Shown: in pieces, positions 14,149 to 18,113 of the stretch
Position numbering within the stretch: the first letter of the stretch is position 1
Layout of the letters: each line of letters opens with the position of its first letter
NCBI GenBank assembly: GCA_046732855.1
Contig: JBKPNX010000130.1
Location: 1-18,113, forward strand
Source: JBKPNX01 sp046732855
Lineage (GTDB): Bacteria > Pseudomonadota > Alphaproteobacteria > Geminicoccales > Geminicoccaceae
Reading direction: 5' to 3'
Length of the DNA: 18,113 nt
Made by a program: the position numbers and the translations under genes
Notes under the pieces: generated by a model
What the model saw: the letters and a program-made list of their open reading frames with translations, nothing else
Told to the model about the DNA's origin: nothing
The model's database searches: none

Positions 14149-15643
14149 CCGCCAAGGCGATCTCCGCTGCCCGAGCGTTGGACGGGGCGACGAGCACCCC
14201 CGCCGCTTCCAGCTTCGCGACCTGCGCGGAACGGACCTGGGGATCGGCCTCGGTGCCGCAGACCGAGGCCACGACGATCGGGCGCGCGCCGCCCCGCGCA
14301 TCGGCGACCACATCGGCCAGCGCGCCGGCCGGATCGGCATGGGCGCCGACGCCGATGATTACGTCGATCAGGACGGCGGCGGTGTCCGACTCGGCCAGGC
14401 TTTGCCCGAGGGCGTCATTGCGCGCTCGCGGCTCGATCATCGGGTGGGGTCGGCCGCGGGTATATTCGTCGGCCCCAAGATCGATCAGCCGGTGGGCCGA
14501 TCGGGCCTCGTCCAGGGCCAGGGCGCCCGGCACCGGAACGTTGGAGGCGACCGACTCGCCGGCCCGACGCAGCACGACCTGGGCCTCGGCGCAAAGGGTG
14601 CCGCCGCAGAAGAGGCCCCGAATCCGGCGCCGGCCGGCAGCAAGGGCGGCGGCCGCCTCCTGGGCCGACCGGGTCAGCGTTTCGGGAAGCGCGATCGTGG
14701 CGCCGAGGGCGCGCTCGGCGGCTGCGGTCAGGGTGGGTGCCCAGCAGGCGTTGGGCGGAACCTCGACCTGCTCCAGGCCCAAGAAGCAGACGGTATACGG
14801 CTTGGGGCTTGCGGTGACCCGCTCCAGGACACGGCGCGCCGCCGCGGGCGCGGGCGGCTTCGACAGCAGCACCACGTGCTCGATTTGCGGCTCCTGGTCG
14901 AGGGCGTCGATCACCATCAGGGTCATGGCGCCACCGACCGCCTCGCCAAGGTCGCGGCTGCCGACGCCGATGCCGTGCGAGACGCCGCCCCCGCCGCGGT
15001 CGATCAGGCAGGAGACCTCCTGCAGGCCGGTCCCCGAGGCCGAGACGATACCGAGGGAGCCGCGCCGCACACGGTTGGCGAAGGCGAGTGGCGTGCCCGA
15101 GATCAGGGCCGTCCCGCAGTCCGGGCCCATCAGGAGCAGGCCGCGCCGGCAGGCCTCCTCCTTGAGGGCGCATTCCTCCGCCAGCGGCACGTTGTCGCTG
15201 AAAAGGAGGACGTGAAGGCCCCGACGCAGCGCCTTCCGCGCCTCGGCGGCGGCGAATGGGCCGGGCACCGAGATCAGGGCCAGGCTGGCGTCCGGAAGCG
15301 CCTCGACAGCGGTGGCGAGCGAGCGAAACCGCGGCCGCGCCGCCGCCTCTTCCCTGGGGCCGGACCGGCCAAGCAGGGCCTCAGCCTCGCCGAGCGCCGC
15401 CTCGCCGGCCTCGAGGTCTGCCGCCCTGAGCGCGATGATGACGTCGCCCCCGGCAGCCTGCCGCCCCTCGTCCGCCAGAAGGCCCGCCTCGTCCAGGATC
15501 TCCTTGTTGGACGGGGTCCCGATCATCAGCGCCGCCTCCTCGACGCCGGGCAGTGCCGAGAGCTCGCGCGAGAGACGCATCAGCGCCACCGAGTCCAGAT
15601 AGAAGGCGCGGCGCACCCGGTTGATGACGCACGGGCCGCTCAC
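14123..15643 (-). CDS. fdrA: FdrA, acyl-CoA synthetase-like OXTCase subunit
   Basis: This 506-residue protein resembles E. coli FdrA, built like the CoA-binding and ligase domains of succinyl-CoA synthetase. The GTG start at 15643 gives CVINRVRRAFYLDSVALMRL, then SRELSALPGVEEAALMIGTPSNKEIL, the standard FdrA start. LLMGPDCGTALISGTPLAFA precedes the nucleotide-binding-like GSLGIVSASGTGLQEV and GGVSHGIGVGSRDLGEAVGG, whose His is conserved in the family. The C-terminal domain has IRGLFCGGTLCAEAQVVL. FdrA is now linked to oxamate carbamoyltransferase with AllG and AllH. The start overlaps the allG stop as GTGA, so the two are translationally coupled. An open frame continues upstream through allG in the same frame, but that part is allG read out of frame. 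The 3' end overlaps allH by 26 bases in convergent orientation. Confidence 0.88.
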   Translation of the reverse strand: MSGPCVINRVRRAFYLDSVALMRLSRELSALPGVEEAALMIGTPSNKEILDEAGLLADEGRQAAGGDVIIALRAADLEAGEAALGEAEALLGRSGPREEAAARPRFRSLATAVEALPDASLALISVPGPFAAAEARKALRRGLHVLLFSDNVPLAEECALKEEACRRGLLLMGPDCGTALISGTPLAFANRVRRGSLGIVSASGTGLQEVSCLIDRGGGGVSHGIGVGSRDLGEAVGGAMTLMVIDALDQEPQIEHVVLLSKPPAPAAARRVLERVTASPKPYTVCFLGLEQVEVPPNACWAPTLTAAAERALGATIALPETLTRSAQEAAAALAAGRRRIRGLFCGGTLCAEAQVVLRRAGESVASNVPVPGALALDEARSAHRLIDLGADEYTRGRPHPMIEPRARNDALGQSLAESDTAAVLIDVIIGVGAHADPAGALADVVADARGGARPIVVASVCGTEADPQVRSAQVAKLEAAGVLVAPSNARAAEIALAVSRRRAQA

Positions 15644-17058
15644 GCCGCCGTCAACTCCGCTGCCAGGGCTTCCAGGGCCCGCTCGAAACAGGCCATCGGC
15701 GCCCGGACGATGCCGGCGCCGACCTGGCCGATGCCCGGCTCGCGGTGGGCGATGCCGGTGTTGATCGTCGGCGCGATGCCGGTCGCCACCACCTTTCGGA
15801 CGTCGATGCCCGTGGGGACGCCCGCGTAGTCGAGCGCCGGCAGCGTCCAGGTCGGGTTGCGCCCGACGGTGATCTCGTACATGGCGCGCGTGCAGGCGAG
15901 CGCGTCCGCCGTTGTTCCAGCGCCGACGAAGCCGGCCACGGCCGGGGCGGCGGCCATGGCGAAGCCGCCGAGCCCCACCGTCTCCACGATCGTCGAATCG
16001 CCCATGTCGGGATTGGCGTCGGCCGCGCTGAAGCCGGGAAAATAGAGGCCGCGCGGCATCTCCACCGGGGCCGTGAACCAGGTGTCGCCGGTGCCGCCCA
16101 CACGAATGCCGAAGTCGGTGCCGTTGCGGGTCATGGCGGTGACGACGGAGGATCCCGCGACGCCGCGCGCCGGGTCTATGATCGCCTTGCCCATGACCAT
16201 GGCGAGGTTGAGGAAGAACTGGTCGTTGCCGCCGATGAACGCGAGGATCTCCGCCAGCTCTTCGCGGTTTTCGACGGCGCGTGCCAGGGCCGGCACGATC
16301 TCGCGCAGGAACAGGCCGGTGCAGCCGACGTTGCGCTGGTGCATCTCGTCGCCCATGGAAAGGCCGCGGGCGACAATCCCCTTGAGGGCAATGCCCTCGC
16401 TCTGCCCGAGCGCCGCCGCCAGCGCCGGGCCGAGAGTCTCCGTCATCCAGCGCAGACGAGCGAGCACCTCGGCGTCGTTGCCGCCGAAGCGCATCACCTT
16501 GCCGAGGCCCTCGTTGAGGGTCGAGTAGGCGTGGTTGCCGAAGGCTCGATTCTCGACCACCATCACCGGCATGGAACGGGTGATCAGGCCGGTCATCGGG
16601 CCGACAGCGTCGAAGTCGTGATTGGGCCGGAACGTCAGGGCTCCCGAGGCGGCGAGGTCGGCGGCTTGGTCGAGGTCCGCTGCCCAGCCCTCGAGGACGG
16701 CAGCGCCGGCGATGGCGCCCCGCAAGGGCCCGCACATCCTGTCCCAGCCGATCGGCGGCCCGGCGTGCAGCACCATGCGGTCCTCGAGGCCCCGAATCGC
16801 CTCGCCCGCCGGGCGCACGTCGATCAGCACCGGCTCGGCACGGAAGATGCGCTCGAGGGTCTCGGCGTTCGCCCGCTCGACCAGATCGAGGGAGTCCAGC
16901 ACCGCCAGCAGGCCGCCCAGGCGCTCGTCGCCGCCGGCCGGGGGCGACCAGTCCACCTCCGCCACCGGCACGCCCGCCGCCGCGAGGTCGTCGGCGAATC
17001 CCTCAAGCCCGACGTTGATTACCGCCAGCGGCGAGCGCAACAGTTCGTTGACCCTCAT
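15640..17058 (-). CDS. allG: DUF1116 protein, oxamate carbamoyltransferase subunit
   Basis: This 472-residue protein is of the DUF1116 family (E. coli YlbE, renamed AllG). The chosen start, ATG 17058, gives MRVNELLRSPLAVINVGLEG, which fits the family pattern in which 'P-L-x-V-INVGL-x-x-F' lies near residue 10. An in-frame upstream ATG at 17109 would add 17 unrelated residues. Conserved stretches include LHAGPPIGWDRMCGPLRGAI, GALTFRPNHDFDAVGPMTGL, then ENRAFGNHAYSTLNEGLGKV, MRFGGNDAEVL, GDEMHQRNVG, GGNDQFFLNLAM and AMTRNGTDFGIRV. With FdrA and AllH it should form oxamate carbamoyltransferase in the cytosol. It leads a two-gene minus-strand operon with fdrA (4-base GTGA overlap). A purine-rich GGGAA precedes the start weakly, and an AGGGAGG lies further upstream at about 17087-17093. 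Confidence 0.88.
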   Translation of the reverse strand: MRVNELLRSPLAVINVGLEGFADDLAAAGVPVAEVDWSPPAGGDERLGGLLAVLDSLDLVERANAETLERIFRAEPVLIDVRPAGEAIRGLEDRMVLHAGPPIGWDRMCGPLRGAIAGAAVLEGWAADLDQAADLAASGALTFRPNHDFDAVGPMTGLITRSMPVMVVENRAFGNHAYSTLNEGLGKVMRFGGNDAEVLARLRWMTETLGPALAAALGQSEGIALKGIVARGLSMGDEMHQRNVGCTGLFLREIVPALARAVENREELAEILAFIGGNDQFFLNLAMVMGKAIIDPARGVAGSSVVTAMTRNGTDFGIRVGGTGDTWFTAPVEMPRGLYFPGFSAADANPDMGDSTIVETVGLGGFAMAAAPAVAGFVGAGTTADALACTRAMYEITVGRNPTWTLPALDYAGVPTGIDVRKVVATGIAPTINTGIAHREPGIGQVGAGIVRAPMACFERALEALAAELTAA

Positions 17059-17109
17059 GCGTTTCCCGTCGAGGCGATCCTGGTGCACCCTCCCTGACCG
17101 GCCCGACAT

Positions 17110-17669
17110 GTGAGCAGCCGACGTCCTTTGTCAATCGCTCGAGTCGGGGCCGCGGAGATCGCAAGGGGTATCGTGGTCCACTGGACGAGGGGCGGGGCAA
17201 GATCGGCCCGTCCAATGTAAGGCTCTGTCACTTCAACCGGGGACGGGCAATACCGCGAACGCGGCTCGAAGACGGATGTGAGAACTCAGCGGGTTCCATC
17301 TCGATGTCGAGCAACCGGGGGAACTTTGCAACCTGCCCTGGCGACGAAGCCCTCGTGATTGGCTTCCGACGGCTACTGAGGCCTAGCCACGAACAAAGAC
17401 GGAAGAGCGGTTGTTCGACCCGATGGTCGCGTGCGGCGGGGACCTACTGCGCATTCACCGCGCAGCCTTGAGCAGGTCGTGGTATCCGGCATCAGATCCG
17501 GCAGTTGATCGTGCTGATGGTTGGGTCCTGAGGCGGACTGATCCGCCTGGGCTGCGCCGGCTTCGCCCGGAGCGGCGACCACGCCCAGGCGGGGTGCCTA
17601 ATCGGCCCTATGGTGAAACGCAAGCAGGTAGCGAGCGATCCGACCACGCCAGGCAGCCTTCGGTGCAAT
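17110..17669. other. Non-coding stretch upstream of allG
   Basis: Between the allG start and the AT-rich island I see no credible gene on either strand. A perfect 7-bp hairpin, AGGCGGA-CTGA-TCCGCCT, lies at 17531-17548 without a following T-run on either strand. The allG promoter must lie in the left part, but no clear -35/-10 pair can be named. The open frame at 17411-17677 lacks a ribosome binding site and any family resemblance. Confidence 0.45.
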
Positions 17670-17812
17670 TTAGTTAAAAATATAGCTAATAATTATCAGG
17701 TGCGCTGCTATTTTTAGTTGCCCAAGCACGCTGCTGACCCATTTGGTATAGTTGTGAGACCAACGGGGAACGCCGTCCAGGCCAAAAGACGGCGGGTACC
17801 CGGGGGCGCAAA
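17670..17812 (+). promoter_or_regulatory. AT-rich promoter region of Crp/Fnr-type gene
   Basis: A strikingly AT-rich island (about 17667-17718) interrupts GC-rich DNA. It contains an inverted repeat TTAGTTA (17670-17676) / TAGCTAA (17683-17689). Further on, TATAGT at 17747-17752 can serve as a -10 box, although TTGCCC at 17718-17723 is too far upstream for a normal -35. TATAGT lies inside a dyad TTGGT (17743-17747) / ACCAA (17759-17763), spaced as an operator might be. The region lies directly before a regulator gene, so autoregulation is possible. Confidence 0.4.
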
Positions 17813-18113
17813 ATGATACAGCCCGCGTTCGCGCTGCTCGGCAGTGCGAGCTTCACGCCGAGGAATCGGCTGCTTGCGGCGTTGCCGCACGACGCCCTGG
17901 TCAACCTTCGACCCCATTTGAAACCGGTATCGCTGCAGCGTGGCCGAGTGCTGTGCGAGGCCGATGAGCCGTTGGCGCGCGCCTACTTCGTCGAAGTGGG
18001 CGCGGTCTCGTTGGTGACGGTGTTCGAGGACGGCACCACGGCCGAGATGGCGACGGTGGGCCGCGAGGGCATGGTCGGGATCGGTATTCTTTTGGGCGGG
18101 GAGCACGCCCTCG
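17813..18113 (+). CDS. Crp/Fnr-family regulator, 3' truncated by edge
   Basis: About 100 N-terminal residues are visible from ATG 17813 to the window edge. After a start MIQPAFALLGSASFTPRNRL comes the cyclic-nucleotide-binding-type beta roll: LLAALPHDALVNLRPHLKPV, then LQRGRVLCEADEPLARAYFV, EVGAVSLVTVFEDGTTAEMA and VGREGMVGIGILLGG. The pattern LP...L-x-L-x-x-G-x-x-L-x-x-x-x-x-x-x-x-x-Y/F-V-x-x-G and 'GREGMVG' is typical of alphaproteobacterial Crp/Fnr regulators of uncertain effector. No Fnr-type N-terminal cysteine cluster is seen. The helix-turn-helix domain should lie beyond the edge. The ribosome binding site is weak (GGGGGCG). Whether it controls the ureide genes cannot be judged; it points away from them. 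Confidence 0.85.
   Translation, partial: MIQPAFALLGSASFTPRNRLLAALPHDALVNLRPHLKPVSLQRGRVLCEADEPLARAYFVEVGAVSLVTVFEDGTTAEMATVGREGMVGIGILLGGEHAL

Noticed and set aside
14123..16735. Single 870-codon minus-strand open frame
   Set aside because: Only the part from GTG 15643 onward resembles FdrA. The upstream part is allG read in the wrong frame (Arg/Gly-rich, no family resemblance).
17411..17677. 88-codon plus-strand open frame
   Set aside because: No ribosome binding site, Arg/Pro-rich random composition and no family resemblance.

Overview
The window is GC-rich and dense with genes. Small genes typical of alphaproteobacterial islands, a hydantoin racemase of the Sinorhizobium type, and branched-chain-type (HAAT) ABC transporter genes suggest an alphaproteobacterium (Hyphomicrobiales or Rhodospirillales-like). 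This is inferred from family resemblance; no rRNA gene is present to settle it.

Positions 1-2653 look like the decayed end of an integrated element. The region holds a partial membrane-protein gene cut by the left edge, a frameshifted DUF2924 gene with its frameshifted small upstream partner, a short tRNA-Ser-like scrap, one small intact hypothetical gene and an 83/82-bp tandem duplication. It ends in a clean 3' fragment of a tRNA-Thr(CGU) gene with CCA, as expected for an attachment-site scar. To the right lie a DHA2-type MFS exporter (minus strand), a spacer with about 6.7 copies of an 18-bp repeat, and a protein-L-isoaspartate methyltransferase gene.

Positions 5358-17058 form a ureide-catabolism block. 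A hydantoin/allantoin racemase gene diverges from a five-gene ABC importer operon (binding protein, LivH, LivM, LivG, LivF). Then come pucG (ureidoglycine-glyoxylate aminotransferase) and allH (DUF2877), which converge on an fdrA-allG pair on the opposite strand. By family knowledge, PucG makes oxalurate from ureidoglycine and glyoxylate, and AllG-AllH-FdrA is oxamate carbamoyltransferase, which turns oxalurate and phosphate into oxamate and carbamoyl phosphate. The block therefore reads as import of a ureide, racemization, transamination, then recovery of the carbamoyl group. Allantoinase, allantoate amidohydrolase and carbamate kinase are not in the window.

The right end has a long non-coding stretch with an AT-rich island, followed by the start of a Crp/Fnr-family regulator cut by the window edge.

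The most interesting points are the joining of PucG to the oxamate carbamoyltransferase genes beside a dedicated transporter, the convergent overlap of allH and fdrA, two mutually exclusive hairpins between the binding-protein and permease genes, an unusual ABC signature in LivG, and the tRNA-Thr scar.
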